Shown here: positions 12,191-21,445 of the stretch, piece by piece | Position numbering within the stretch: position 1 is the first letter of the stretch | Layout of the letters: each line of letters starts with the position of its first letter | Assembly: GCF_002269255.1 (NCBI RefSeq) | Contig: NZ_CP022823.1 | Span: 5,270,001-5,334,000, forward strand | From: Klebsiella quasivariicola | Lineage (GTDB): Bacteria > Pseudomonadota > Gammaproteobacteria > Enterobacterales > Enterobacteriaceae | Length of the DNA stretch: 64,000 bases | Direction of reading: 5' to 3' | Notes under the pieces: generated by a model | What the model was told of the DNA's origin: nothing | Seen by the model: only the letters and a program-made list of their open reading frames with translations | Databases searched by the model: none | Made by a program: the position numbers and the translations under genes

Positions 12191-14380
12191 ATGCTCTACA
12201 AAGGCGACACCCTGTACCTCGACTGGCTGGAAGATGGCATCGCCGAACTGGTGTTCGATGCCCCAGGTTCGGTCAACAAGCTTGATACCGCAACCGTAGC
12301 CAGCCTCGGTCATGCGCTGGACGTACTGGAAAAACAAAGCGATCTCAAAGGTCTGCTGCTGCGCTCTGAAAAAGCGGCGTTTATCGTCGGCGCGGATATC
12401 ACCGAATTCCTCTCGCTGTTCCTGGTCCCTGAGGAGCAGTTAAGCCAGTGGCTGCATTTTGCTAACAGTGTCTTCAATCGTCTGGAAGATCTCCCCGTCC
12501 CCACTATCTCTGCCGTCAATGGCTACGCGCTGGGCGGCGGTTGCGAATGTGTGCTGGCGACCGATTACCGCCTGGCGACGCCGGACCTGCGCATTGGGCT
12601 GCCGGAAACCAAGCTCGGCATTATGCCCGGGTTTGGCGGCTCAGTCCGTCTGCCACGCCTGCTCGGCGCCGATAGCGCGCTGGAGATCATTGCTGCCGGG
12701 AAAGATGTCAGCGCCGATCAAGCCTTGAAAATCGGCCTGGTGGATGGCGTGGTCGCCGCGGAAAAACTGCACGACGGCGCGCTGGCGATCCTGCGTCAGG
12801 CCATGAATGGCGACCTGGACTGGAAAGCGAAACGTCAACCGAAGCTGGAGCCGCTGAAGCTCAGCAAAATTGAAGCCGCCATGAGCTTTACGATTGCCAA
12901 AGGCATGGTCGCGCAAACGGCCGGGAAGCATTACCCGGCGCCGATCACCGCGGTGAAAACTATTGAAGCCGCTGCACGTCTTGGTCGTGAAGAAGCCCTG
13001 GTGCTGGAAAATAAAAGCTTTGTCCCGCTGGCCCATACCAACGAGGCCCGCGCGCTGGTTGGTATCTTCCTGAACGACCAGTACGTCAAAGCGAAAGCGA
13101 AAAAGCTGACCAAAGATATCGAGACGCCGAAGCACGCTGCCGTATTAGGCGCCGGCATTATGGGTGGCGGCATTGCTTACCAGTCAGCCTGGAAGGGCGT
13201 GCCGGTGGTGATGAAAGACATTAACGACAAATCGCTGACCCTGGGCATGACCGAAGCGGCGAAACTACTGAATAAACAGCTGGAACGCGGCAAAATCGAC
13301 GGTCTGAAGCTGGCAGGAGTGATAAGCACCATTCAGCCAACCCTGGAATACAGCGGTTTTGATCGCGTGGACGTGGTTGTTGAAGCGGTGGTCGAAAACC
13401 CGAAAGTGAAAAAAGCGGTACTGGCGGAAACCGAGGCAAAAGTACGTCCGGATACCGTGCTGGCCTCTAATACCTCAACGATTCCCATTAGCGAGCTGGC
13501 CAGCGTTCTGCAGCGCCCGGAAAACTTCTGCGGTATGCACTTCTTTAACCCGGTGCATCGCATGCCGCTGGTTGAAGTCATCCGTGGCGAAAAAACCTCG
13601 GATAAGACCATTGCCACAGTCGTGGCCTGGGCCAGCAAAATGGGCAAAACGCCGATCGTGGTCAACGACTGCCCCGGCTTCTTCGTCAACCGCGTGCTAT
13701 TCCCTTACTTCGCCGGCTTTAGCCAGCTGCTGCGCGACGGGGCGGACTTCCGCAAAGTCGACAAAGTGATGGAGAAACAGTTTGGCTGGCCAATGGGCCC
13801 GGCTTATCTGCTGGACGTGGTCGGCATCGATACCGCGCACCATGCTCAGGCGGTCATGGCGGCGGGCTTCCCGCAGCGGATGCAGAAAGATTATCGCGAC
13901 GCTATCGACGCCCTGTTTGACGCCAGCCGTTTCGGCCAGAAGAACGGCCTCGGCTTCTGGCGCTATAAAGAAGACAGCAAAGGCAAGCCGAAGAAAGAAG
14001 AAGATGCCGCAGTCGACAGCCTGCTGGCCGACGTAAGCCAGCCGAAGCGCGATTTCAGCGATGAAGAGATTATCGCCCGCATGATGATCCCGATGGTTAA
14101 CGAAGTGGTTCGCTGCCTGGAAGAAGGTATTATCGCCAGCCCGGCGGAAGCGGATATGGCGCTGGTATACGGCCTGGGCTTCCCTCCGTTCCACGGCGGC
14201 GCATTCCGCTGGCTCGATACCATTGGCAGCGCGAAGTATCTCGATATGGCACAGCAATACCAGCACCTTGGCCCGCTGTATGAAGTGCCAGCCGGTCTGC
14301 GTGACAAAGCGCGCCATAACGAAGCGTATTATCCCCCGGTAGAGCCAGCCCGTCCGGTTGGCGCTCTGAAAACGGCTTAA
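12191..14380 (+). CDS. fadB: Fatty acid oxidation complex subunit alpha FadB
   Basis: FadB is the multifunctional alpha subunit of the aerobic beta-oxidation complex: enoyl-CoA hydratase/isomerase at the N-terminus and 3-hydroxyacyl-CoA dehydrogenase at the C-terminus. The product is 729 residues, the E. coli length. The hydratase glutamates are E119 (GGGCEC) and E139 (LPETK). The NAD-binding glycine motif is VLGAGIMGGGIAY, and HFFNPVHRMPLVEV carries the dehydrogenase catalytic histidine. The start at 12191 follows CAGGAG and gives MLYKGDTLYL as in E. coli. It is transcribed with fadA, 9 nt downstream. Confidence 0.98.
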   Translation: MLYKGDTLYLDWLEDGIAELVFDAPGSVNKLDTATVASLGHALDVLEKQSDLKGLLLRSEKAAFIVGADITEFLSLFLVPEEQLSQWLHFANSVFNRLEDLPVPTISAVNGYALGGGCECVLATDYRLATPDLRIGLPETKLGIMPGFGGSVRLPRLLGADSALEIIAAGKDVSADQALKIGLVDGVVAAEKLHDGALAILRQAMNGDLDWKAKRQPKLEPLKLSKIEAAMSFTIAKGMVAQTAGKHYPAPITAVKTIEAAARLGREEALVLENKSFVPLAHTNEARALVGIFLNDQYVKAKAKKLTKDIETPKHAAVLGAGIMGGGIAYQSAWKGVPVVMKDINDKSLTLGMTEAAKLLNKQLERGKIDGLKLAGVISTIQPTLEYSGFDRVDVVVEAVVENPKVKKAVLAETEAKVRPDTVLASNTSTIPISELASVLQRPENFCGMHFFNPVHRMPLVEVIRGEKTSDKTIATVVAWASKMGKTPIVVNDCPGFFVNRVLFPYFAGFSQLLRDGADFRKVDKVMEKQFGWPMGPAYLLDVVGIDTAHHAQAVMAAGFPQRMQKDYRDAIDALFDASRFGQKNGLGFWRYKEDSKGKPKKEEDAAVDSLLADVSQPKRDFSDEEIIARMMIPMVNEVVRCLEEGIIASPAEADMALVYGLGFPPFHGGAFRWLDTIGSAKYLDMAQQYQHLGPLYEVPAGLRDKARHNEAYYPPVEPARPVGALKTA

Positions 14381-14389
14381 GGAGTCACA

Positions 14390-15553
14390 ATGGAACAGGT
14401 TGTCATTGTCGATGCTATTCGCACCCCGATGGGCCGTTCAAAGGGCGGCGCATTTCGCCACGTGCGCGCGGAAGATCTTTCCGCCCACCTGATGCGTAGC
14501 CTGCTGTCGCGCAACCCGTCGCTTGAGGCAAGCGCAATAGACGATATCTACTGGGGCTGCGTGCAGCAAACCCTTGAGCAGGGCTTTAACATCGCCCGTA
14601 ACGCGGCGCTGCTGGCGGAGATCCCGCACTCGGTACCGGCAAACACGGTTAACCGGCTGTGCGGTTCCTCTATGCAGGCGCTGCATGATGCCGCCCGTAT
14701 GATCATGACCGGCGATGCCAACGTCTGCCTGATTGGCGGCGTGGAGCACATGGGCCATGTGCCGATGAGCCACGGCGTTGATTTTCACCCGGGACTGAGT
14801 CGTAACGTGGCGAAAGCCGCCGGTATGATGGGGTTGACTGCGGAAATGCTGGCACGTCTGCACGGCATTAGCCGCGAAATGCAGGATCAGTTCGCCGCAC
14901 GCTCTCACGCTCGCGCCTGGGCAGCGACGCAATCCGGCGCATTCAAAGCCGAGATCATCCCGACCGGCGGCCACGATGCCGATGGCGTGCTGAAGTCCTT
15001 CAATTACGACGAAGTGATCCGCCCGGAAACCACCGTCGAAACGCTGTCCACGTTGAGACCGGCGTTTGACCCGGTGACCGGCACGGTAACGGCAGGTACC
15101 TCTTCCGCCCTTTCCGACGGCGCGGCGGCGATGCTGCTGATGAGCGAAAGCCGCGCCCGCGAGCTGGGGCTGAAGCCACGCGCCCGCGTCCGTTCAATGG
15201 CGGTGGTCGGCTGCGACCCGTCCATTATGGGTTATGGCCCGGTTCCAGCCTCGAAGCTGGCGCTGAAAAAAGCGGGCTTATCCACCAGCGATATCGACGT
15301 CTTTGAAATGAATGAGGCTTTTGCCGCGCAGATCCTGCCGTGCATTAAAGATCTGGGCCTGATGGAGCAGATCGACGAGAAGATCAACCTCAACGGTGGG
15401 GCGATCGCTCTGGGTCACCCGCTCGGCTGTTCCGGAGCGCGCATTAGTACTACGTTGATCAACCAGATGGAGCGTCAAGACGCACAGTTTGGTCTGGCGA
15501 CTATGTGTATCGGCTTAGGTCAGGGGATCGCTACTGTATTTGAGAGAGTGTAA
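14390..15553 (+). CDS. fadA: 3-ketoacyl-CoA thiolase FadA
   Basis: FadA is the beta subunit of the fatty acid oxidation complex and cleaves 3-ketoacyl-CoA to acetyl-CoA and a shortened acyl-CoA. The product is 387 residues, the E. coli length. The acyl-enzyme cysteine is C91 (NRLCGSSM). The histidine motif is NGGAIALGHPLGCSGAR, and the second active-site cysteine is in ATMCIGLGQG near the C-terminus. It starts with a good AAGGAG site right after the fadB stop. An ERIC element and a terminator lie downstream. Confidence 0.98.
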   Translation: MEQVVIVDAIRTPMGRSKGGAFRHVRAEDLSAHLMRSLLSRNPSLEASAIDDIYWGCVQQTLEQGFNIARNAALLAEIPHSVPANTVNRLCGSSMQALHDAARMIMTGDANVCLIGGVEHMGHVPMSHGVDFHPGLSRNVAKAAGMMGLTAEMLARLHGISREMQDQFAARSHARAWAATQSGAFKAEIIPTGGHDADGVLKSFNYDEVIRPETTVETLSTLRPAFDPVTGTVTAGTSSALSDGAAAMLLMSESRARELGLKPRARVRSMAVVGCDPSIMGYGPVPASKLALKKAGLSTSDIDVFEMNEAFAAQILPCIKDLGLMEQIDEKINLNGGAIALGHPLGCSGARISTTLINQMERQDAQFGLATMCIGLGQGIATVFERV

Positions 15554-15573
15554 ATCAGGAAAAGTATCTCAAA

Positions 15574-15680
<107 letters not shown>

Positions 15681-15708
15681 GAAGAGAGACAGTTTAGTTG
15701 CCGTTCTT

Positions 15709-15734
15709 CCCGCCTGTCAGGGGCGGGTTTTTTA
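15709..15734 (+). terminator. fadBA terminator
   Basis: CCCGCC pairs with GGCGGG around a 7-nt loop and is followed by TTTTTTA. It ends fadBA; fre converges on it from the other strand. Confidence 0.85.
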
Positions 15735-15737
15735 TTG

Positions 15738-16439
15738 TCAGATAAAGGCAAACGCGTCGCCAAACAGGCGTTCTTCGCGCGCGCCGCGTTCGTTGCAGAA
15801 CAGATCGCGGGCGATCTTGGCCATCTCAAAGCGCCCGGCAATATAGATGTCGTGGTCGGCCAGGGTACCGTAATCCTGCAGCACCGCGGTCAGTACCGTA
15901 CCGGAACGCCCGCGCCATCCCTCTTCCGGCTGCTCAACCACGGGTTCGATACGCAGATTCGCATGCTTGATACTCAGGGCTTCCAGTTCGGCCAGATCGT
16001 ACAGGTGCTTGGCCTCGCGGCCGCCCCAGTAGATGGCGATATCGCGGTTCGGATTACGCGCCAGCGCGGTTAACAAAATAGAACGCACATAAGAGAAGCC
16101 GGTACCGCCGGCAATTAAAATCAGCGGACGGTCTTCATCTTCACGCAGCCAGGCTTCACCGTGTGGGATATCAACCTCAATTTCACGCTCTTGCAGAATG
16201 CGATCCATGACCGCCATCGCGTACAGATTGAGCTCAGAGGCGCCGATATGCAGCTCGATAAATTCCTGTTCCGCCGGCGTGGAAGCCATGGAGAACGGGC
16301 GCTTGTCGCGCTCATCCATTACTACCATCAGATACTGGCCAGCACGGAAGGAAAATGCCGCTTCCGGCACTAATCGAACACGATATACGGTATCGGTAAT
16401 CGCCTCCACCGAGGTCACTTTACAGCTTAAGGTTGTCAT
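15738..16439 (-). CDS. fre: NAD(P)H-flavin reductase Fre
   Basis: Fre reduces free FMN, FAD and riboflavin with NAD(P)H; the reduced flavin serves ferric reduction and reactivation of ribonucleotide reductase. In E. coli Fre also supplies FMNH2 for prenylated-FMN synthesis, which UbiD needs. The product is 233 residues. The flavin-binding motif RPFSMAS lies near residue 46, and the nucleotide-binding loop ILIAGGTGFSY near 110. The ATG at 16439 gives MTTLSCKVTS as in E. coli, and the next in-frame start upstream adds 7 unrelated residues. It lies 49 nt after ubiD. Confidence 0.96.
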   Translation of the reverse strand: MTTLSCKVTSVEAITDTVYRVRLVPEAAFSFRAGQYLMVVMDERDKRPFSMASTPAEQEFIELHIGASELNLYAMAVMDRILQEREIEVDIPHGEAWLREDEDRPLILIAGGTGFSYVRSILLTALARNPNRDIAIYWGGREAKHLYDLAELEALSIKHANLRIEPVVEQPEEGWRGRSGTVLTAVLQDYGTLADHDIYIAGRFEMAKIARDLFCNERGAREERLFGDAFAFI

Positions 16440-16488
16440 GCGTCCCCTCTGTCGGGTCAATAGAGCAAAACAGCGGCGTTAGCCCCGC

Positions 16489-17964
16489 TTACGGTTGTTT
16501 AAAGATGGCCAGCTCATCCCAGATGGCGTCAATCCGCGCCGTGACGGCAGGATCTTTTTTGATTGGACGACCCCATTCACGCTGGGTTTCGCCAGGCCAT
16601 TTATTCGTGGCATCCAGCCCCATTTTTGAACCCAGGCCGGAAACCGGCGAGGCAAAATCCAGATAATCAATTGGCGTATTTTCTACCAGTACCGTATCAC
16701 GAGCCGGGTCCATACGGGTAGTGATCGCCCAAATCACATCGTTCCAGTCGCGCGCATTGACATCGTCATCGCAGACAATCACGAACTTGGTATACATGAA
16801 CTGCCGCAGGAACGACCAGACGCCCATCATCACGCGCTTGGCATGACCTGCGTACTGTTTTTTCATCGTCACTACCGCCAGGCGATAGGAACACCCTTCC
16901 GGCGGTAGATAAAAGTCGACGATTTCCGGAAACTGCTTTTGCAGGATCGGCACAAAGACTTCGTTCAGCGCCACACCCAGTACTGCAGGTTCATCGGGCG
17001 GTCGGCCGGTATAGGTCGAATGATAAATCGCGTCTTCACGCTGGGTTATATGGGTCACCGTAAATACCGGGAAGCTGTCCACTTCGTTGTAGTAACCGGT
17101 GTGGTCGCCATACGGCCCTTCCGGCGCCATTTCACCGGCCTCAATGTAGCCTTCAAGCACAATTTCCGCGCTGGCCGGGACTTCAAGGTCATTGGAAACG
17201 CACTTCACCACTTCGGTCTTGGTGCCGCGCAACAGGCCTGCGAAAGCATATTCCGACAGGGTATCCGGCACCGGGGTCACCGCGCCAAGAATGGTTGCCG
17301 GATCGGCGCCGAGCGCCACGGAAACCGGGAAGCGTTCGCCCGGACGCGCCGCACACCACTCCTGGAAATCCAGTGCGCCGCCGCGATGAGACAGCCAGCG
17401 CATAATCAGTTTGTTTTTACCAATCAGCTGCTGGCGATAAATCCCCAGATTCTGCCGCTCTTTGTGCGGCCCGCGGGTCACCGTCAGCCCCCAGGTGATC
17501 AGCGGCGCGGCATCTTCCGGCCAGCAGGTCATTATCGGGATTTTATTCAGGTCGACGTCATCGCCCTGGATGATTTTTTGCTGGCAGGGCGCGCCGCGCA
17601 GGCGTTTGGTCGGCATATTCAGCACTTGCTTGAACTGCGGCAGCTTATCAAACAGATCGCGGAAACCTTTGGGTGGCTCAGGCTCTTTCAGGAAGGCTAA
17701 CAGCTTACCCACCTCGCGCAACGAACTGACATCCTCCTGGCCCATCCCCAGCGCCACGCGCCGCGGCGTGCCGAAAAGATTGCACAGTACCGGCATGCTA
17801 TAGCCTTTTGGGTTCTCAAACAGCAGCGCCGGGCCACCGGCGCGCAGGGTCCGGTCGGCAATTTCAGTGATTTCCAGATGAGGATCGACCGGCAGAGTGA
17901 TACGTTTCAGTTCGCCCTGTTGTTCCAGTAGTGTCAGAAAGTCGCGAAGATCGTGGTATTTCAT
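16489..17964 (-). CDS. ubiD: 3-octaprenyl-4-hydroxybenzoate decarboxylase UbiD
   Basis: UbiD uses prenylated FMN, made by UbiX, to decarboxylate octaprenyl-hydroxybenzoate in ubiquinone synthesis. The product is 491 residues against 497 in E. coli; the difference is at the extreme C-terminus. Family motifs include QNLGIYRQQ, the MAPEGPYGDHTGYY segment with cofactor and metal ligands, and DDDVNARDWNDVIWA. It is divergent from rfaH, with about 180 bp between the two starts. Confidence 0.96.
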   Translation of the reverse strand: MKYHDLRDFLTLLEQQGELKRITLPVDPHLEITEIADRTLRAGGPALLFENPKGYSMPVLCNLFGTPRRVALGMGQEDVSSLREVGKLLAFLKEPEPPKGFRDLFDKLPQFKQVLNMPTKRLRGAPCQQKIIQGDDVDLNKIPIMTCWPEDAAPLITWGLTVTRGPHKERQNLGIYRQQLIGKNKLIMRWLSHRGGALDFQEWCAARPGERFPVSVALGADPATILGAVTPVPDTLSEYAFAGLLRGTKTEVVKCVSNDLEVPASAEIVLEGYIEAGEMAPEGPYGDHTGYYNEVDSFPVFTVTHITQREDAIYHSTYTGRPPDEPAVLGVALNEVFVPILQKQFPEIVDFYLPPEGCSYRLAVVTMKKQYAGHAKRVMMGVWSFLRQFMYTKFVIVCDDDVNARDWNDVIWAITTRMDPARDTVLVENTPIDYLDFASPVSGLGSKMGLDATNKWPGETQREWGRPIKKDPAVTARIDAIWDELAIFKQP

Positions 17965-18142
17965 GAAAGTGTTATTGACCTCTATACAGGCGGCTAATTA
18001 TACGGTGTTCAACGGCGCGATGCTGTAATTTTGTTAAATTAGCGTGAAAGAACGCTGAAATTTGGATTTCAATTATAATGGCTTTCGCGATTACACCAGC
18101 CATTTGTTATGCTTGCCGTTATTAGAAGTGGAATGAGTTATT

Positions 18143-18222
18143 ATGCAAGCCTGGTACTTACTGTATTGCAAACGTGGGCAGCTACAACGAGCCCAGGAAC
18201 ATCTGGAACGTCAGTCAGTTAA
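18143..18222 (+). pseudogene. rfaH: rfaH, 5' fragment (interrupted by IS element)
   Basis: This fragment encodes residues 1-26 plus two bases of the transcription antiterminator RfaH (MQAWYLLYCKRGQLQRAQEH and on to RQSV). It stops exactly at an IS5-group insertion. The frame continues into the IS and ends at 18331, giving a useless 62-residue chimera. A TATAAT lies at 18074-18079, about 65 bp before the start, but I see no good -35 for it. Joining 18143-18222 to 19423-19831 restores an intact 162-codon frame, the E. coli RfaH length, so the insertion is the only lesion. Confidence 0.95.
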
Positions 18223-19418
18223 GGAAGGTGCGAATAAGCAGGTCATTTCTTCCCAAGCTGACTCGCTGATTAAAATTTCGCGGATCTGGGCCGATTTTTT
18301 TCCCGCAAACACATCGAATCAGCCTATTTAGGCTATTTTTTCCACCATTTCTGGCGTTATTTCCGGTTTTTACTGAGATCTCTCCCACTGACGTATCATT
18401 TGGTCCACCCGAAACAGGTTGGCCAGGGTGAATAACATCGCCAGTTGGTTATCGTTTTTCAGCAGCCCCCTGTATCTGGCTTTCACGAAGCCGAACTGCC
18501 GCTTGATGATGCGAAACGGGTGCTCCACCCTGGCACGGATGCTGGCTTTCATGTATTCGATGTTGATGGCCGTTTTGTTCTTGCGCGGATGCTGCTTCAA
18601 GGTTTTTACCTTGCCGGGACGCTCGGCGATCAGCCAGTCCACATCCACCTCGGCCAGCTCCTCGCGCTGTGGCGCTCCTTGGTAGCCGGCATCGGCTGAG
18701 ACAAATTGCTCCTCTCCATGAAGCAGATTACCCAGCTGATTGAGGTCATGCTCGTTGGCCGCGGTGGTGACCAGGCTGTGGGTCAGGCCACTCTTGGCAT
18801 CGACACCAATGTGGGCCTTCATGCCAAAGTGCCACTGATTGCCTTTCTTGGTCTGATGCATCTCCGGATCGCGTTGCTGCTCTTTGTTCTTGGTAGAGCT
18901 GGGTGCCTCAATGATGGTGGCATCCACCAAAGTGCCTTGGGTCATCATGACGCCTGCTTCGGCCAGCCAGCGATTGATGGTCTTGAACAATTGACGGGCC
19001 AGTTGATGCTGCTCGAGCAGGTGGCGGAAATTCATGATGGTGGTGCGATCCGGCAGGGCGCTATCCAGGGATAATCGGGCAAACAGGCGCATGGAGGCGA
19101 TTTCGTACAGGGCATCTTCCATGGCACCGTCGCTCAGGTTGTACCAATGCTGCATGCAGTGAATACGCAGCATGGTCTCCAGCGGATAGGGCCGTCGGCC
19201 ATTGCCCGCCTTGGGATAAAACGGCTCGATGACAGCGGTCATATTCTGCCATGGCAGAATCTGCTCCATGCGGGAGAGGAAAATCTCTTTTCGGGTCTGA
19301 CGGCGCTTAGTGCTGAATTCACTATCGGCGAAGGTGAGTTGATGGCTCATGATGTCCCTCTGGGATGCGCTCCGGATGAATATGATGATCTCATATCAGG
19401 AACTTGTTCGCACCTTCC
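18223..19418. mobile_element. IS5-group insertion sequence (ISKpn26-like) in rfaH
   Basis: A complete 1196-bp element. The ends are GGAAGGTGCGAATAAG (left) and, on the opposite strand at the right, GGAAGGTGCGAACAAG: 16-bp inverted repeats with one mismatch. The target TTAA is duplicated (18219-18222 and 19419-19422), fitting the YTAR preference of IS5. It carries one transposase gene, read opposite to rfaH. Size, ends and transposase point to the IS5 group; ISKpn26 is the closest named element I recall but I could not search for it. Intact ends and an exact duplication suggest a recent insertion. Confidence 0.95.
18370..19350 (-). CDS. IS5-family transposase
   Basis: A 326-residue DDE transposase of the IS5 group, nearly identical to E. 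coli IS5 InsH from MSHQLTFADSEFS onward. A few differences are visible, such as TKRRQ for SKRRQ, NMTAVIEP for NMVEVIEP, and a final SQ for SH. The DDE acidic residues lie in GTLVDATIIEAPS, QFVSADAGYQGA and RARVEHPFRIIKRQFG. The frame is intact with no stop or frameshift, so the element is probably active. It is encoded antisense to rfaH. Confidence 0.96.
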   Translation of the reverse strand: MSHQLTFADSEFSTKRRQTRKEIFLSRMEQILPWQNMTAVIEPFYPKAGNGRRPYPLETMLRIHCMQHWYNLSDGAMEDALYEIASMRLFARLSLDSALPDRTTIMNFRHLLEQHQLARQLFKTINRWLAEAGVMMTQGTLVDATIIEAPSSTKNKEQQRDPEMHQTKKGNQWHFGMKAHIGVDAKSGLTHSLVTTAANEHDLNQLGNLLHGEEQFVSADAGYQGAPQREELAEVDVDWLIAERPGKVKTLKQHPRKNKTAINIEYMKASIRARVEHPFRIIKRQFGFVKARYRGLLKNDNQLAMLFTLANLFRVDQMIRQWERSQ

Positions 19419-19831
19419 TTAACTGCCTGATGCCGACGATTGCGCTGGAAAAAATCATTCGCGGTAAACGCACCATGGTCAGCGAACCGCTGTTCCCGAA
19501 CTACCTGTTTATTGAGTTCGATCCAGAGGTGATTCATACCACCACCATCAGCGCCACCCGCGGGGTTAACAACTTCGTGCGCTTTGGCGCGCTGCCCGCT
19601 GTCGTTCCCTCGGCGGTTATTCATCAGCTCTCTATCTATAAACCGGAAGGTATCACCGACCCGGAAACGCCGCACGAGGGCGATAGCGTGCTGATCACCG
19701 ACGGCGCGTTTGAAGGCCTGCAGGCTATCTTTACCGAGCCGGACGGCGAAGCACGCTCTATGTTGCTGTTAAACCTGCTGAATAAGCAAGTCCTGCAGAG
19801 CGTTAAAAATACCGACTTCCAGAAAATCTAA
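19419..19831 (+). pseudogene. rfaH: rfaH, 3' fragment
   Basis: After the second TTAA copy, the RfaH frame resumes with CLMPTIALEKIIRGKR and runs to the normal C-terminus (VKNTDFQKI). It keeps most of the NusG-like N-terminal domain and all of the KOW C-terminal domain, but lacks the first 26 residues, which form the first strand and helix of the RNA-polymerase-binding domain. An in-frame ATG at 19349 inside the IS would replace them with 25 IS-encoded residues. RfaH recruits to ops sites in long LPS-core, O-antigen and capsule operons and blocks Rho termination. The 3' end overlaps the convergent tatD stop. Confidence 0.94.
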
Positions 19832-20619
19832 ACGCCGTTAACGTCGACGCCAAACAGCGCCCTGACGTTTGCGTCCGTTTGCGCCTCCAGCCATTGTGCC
19901 TCTTCGCCGCGCCAGGTCGCGACGCTTGCCAGGATATGCGGCAAATACGCAGGCTCGTTACGCCGCGAGGCCGGCTTTGGCTTGAGGTCGCGCGGCAGTA
20001 GATAAGGCGCATCGGTCTCCAGCAGCAGACGATCTGCCGGGATCGCCGGCAGCAGCTCGCGCAGCTCGAGCCCCCGCCGCTCATCGCATACCCAACCGGT
20101 AATACCGATAAACAGGCCCAGATCCAGGCATTCCTGCACCTCGCTGCGGCTGCCGGTAAAGCAGTGCAGCACCGCGCCCGGGAGCTTCTCGAGCCAGGGT
20201 TTAAGCAGCGTCAGAAAGCGGTCGTGGGCGTCGCGGCAGTGTAAAAACACCGGCATCGACAGCTCGGCCGCCAGCGCCAGCTGGGCGCTGAACGCAGCCT
20301 CCTGCTCCTGCGGCGTGGAAAAATTCCGGTTAAAATCCAGACCGCACTCGCCTATCGCTACTACCTGCGGCTCGCGGGCGAGGGTATAAATCGCCTCGGC
20401 GACCGCTGGCGTCCAGCTGCTACCGTCATGGGGATGAACCCCCGCCGTGGACCAGCAGCCGGAATAGCGGCTCGCCATTCTCTGGGCCTGTTGGCTCTCC
20501 GGCAAGTTTGTACCGGTCAGCAGCATGCCGTGAACCCCCGCCGCCCGGGCGCGCGCCACCACCTCATCATGGTCGCGGGAAAACTGCGAACTGGTCAGAT
20601 TAACGCCGATATCAAACAT
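19828..20619 (-). CDS. tatD: 3'-5' DNA/RNA exonuclease TatD
   Basis: TatD is a Mg2+-dependent TIM-barrel nuclease acting on single-stranded DNA and RNA, linked to repair of oxidative damage; it is not needed for Tat export. The product is 263 residues. Metal-binding motifs of the amidohydrolase-like family are AGVHPHDG, AIGECGLDFNRN, VFLHCRDAH, VLHCFTG and LLLETDAPYLLPR. I start at the ATG at 20619, 5 nt after AGGAG, giving MFDIGVNLTSSQF as in E. coli. It is the last gene of tatABCD, with 44 nt between it and tatC, and converges on rfaH with a 4-nt overlap. Confidence 0.95.
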   Translation of the reverse strand: MFDIGVNLTSSQFSRDHDEVVARARAAGVHGMLLTGTNLPESQQAQRMASRYSGCWSTAGVHPHDGSSWTPAVAEAIYTLAREPQVVAIGECGLDFNRNFSTPQEQEAAFSAQLALAAELSMPVFLHCRDAHDRFLTLLKPWLEKLPGAVLHCFTGSRSEVQECLDLGLFIGITGWVCDERRGLELRELLPAIPADRLLLETDAPYLLPRDLKPKPASRRNEPAYLPHILASVATWRGEEAQWLEAQTDANVRALFGVDVNGV

Positions 20620-20663
20620 GAACACTCCTATATGACAACCGCCCTGGCGGGCGGTTGGCGGTA

Positions 20664-21443
20664 TTACTCTTCTCTGTGCTCTGTGGCTTCAGCTTCGGCC
20701 GCGGCGTCATCATCGCGCGTCAGGCGCTTCCCGGTGTAGAAGCGGGCGAAGAACACCCCGACTTCAAACAGACAGTACATCGGAATGGCCAGCAGCGTCT
20801 GCGAGAATACGTCCGGCGGCGTCAGCAGCATGCCCACCACGAAGGCGCCCACCAGCACATACGGCCTTTTTTTACGCAAGTCTTCCGGCGTGGTAACGCC
20901 CATCCAGCAGAGCAGCACGATGGCGACCGGCACCTCAAAAGAGACCCCGAAAGCCATAAACAACGCCATCACGAAGTCAAGATAGCTGCGGATATCGGTC
21001 GAGACCAGCACCCCTTCCGGCGCCGCATGGGTCAGGAAGCCGAACGCCAGCGGAAACACAACAAAATAGGCGAAAGCCATGCCGATATAGAACAGCAGGG
21101 TACTGGATACCAGTAAAGGCACCACCAGCCGGCGTTCGTGCTTATACAGCGCTGGTGCGACAAAGGCCCATACCTGATAAAGAATAATCGGCACCGACAG
21201 GATCACCGACACCATGAAGGTCAGCTTTATCGGCGTAAAGAAAGGTGAAGCGACATCAGTGGCGATCATCGTCGCGCCCACCGGCATCTTGCTGATAAGC
21301 GGGGCCGAGACCAGCTGATAGATATCATTGGCGAAATAGACCAGCGCCAGGAAGATCACCAGAATAGCAATGATGCTGTTGAGCAGACGCTTGCGCAGCT
21401 CAATCAGATGCGAAATTAGCGGTTGTGTATCGTCTACGCCCAT
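20664..21443 (-). CDS. tatC: Sec-independent protein translocase subunit TatC
   Basis: TatC is the six-helix inner-membrane receptor that binds twin-arginine signal peptides. The product is 259 residues. The cytoplasmic N-terminus has the conserved HLIELRKRLL motif, the first periplasmic loop has DVASPFFTPIK, and later segments include ALYKHERR and LLTPPDVFSQ. It begins 2 nt after the tatB stop. The charged C-terminal tail (RDDDAAAEAEATEHREE) is the variable part of the family. Confidence 0.97.
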   Translation of the reverse strand: MGVDDTQPLISHLIELRKRLLNSIIAILVIFLALVYFANDIYQLVSAPLISKMPVGATMIATDVASPFFTPIKLTFMVSVILSVPIILYQVWAFVAPALYKHERRLVVPLLVSSTLLFYIGMAFAYFVVFPLAFGFLTHAAPEGVLVSTDIRSYLDFVMALFMAFGVSFEVPVAIVLLCWMGVTTPEDLRKKRPYVLVGAFVVGMLLTPPDVFSQTLLAIPMYCLFEVGVFFARFYTGKRLTRDDDAAAEAEATEHREE

Positions 21444-21445
21444 GT

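Noticed and set aside
16939..17700. A 253-codon frame antisense to ubiD
   Set aside because: Shadow of the ubiD coding frame; Arg/His-rich composition without a domain.
18143..18331. A 62-codon protein formed by the rfaH 5' end reading into the IS
   Set aside because: It is a by-product of the insertion; 36 of its residues come from non-coding IS sequence.
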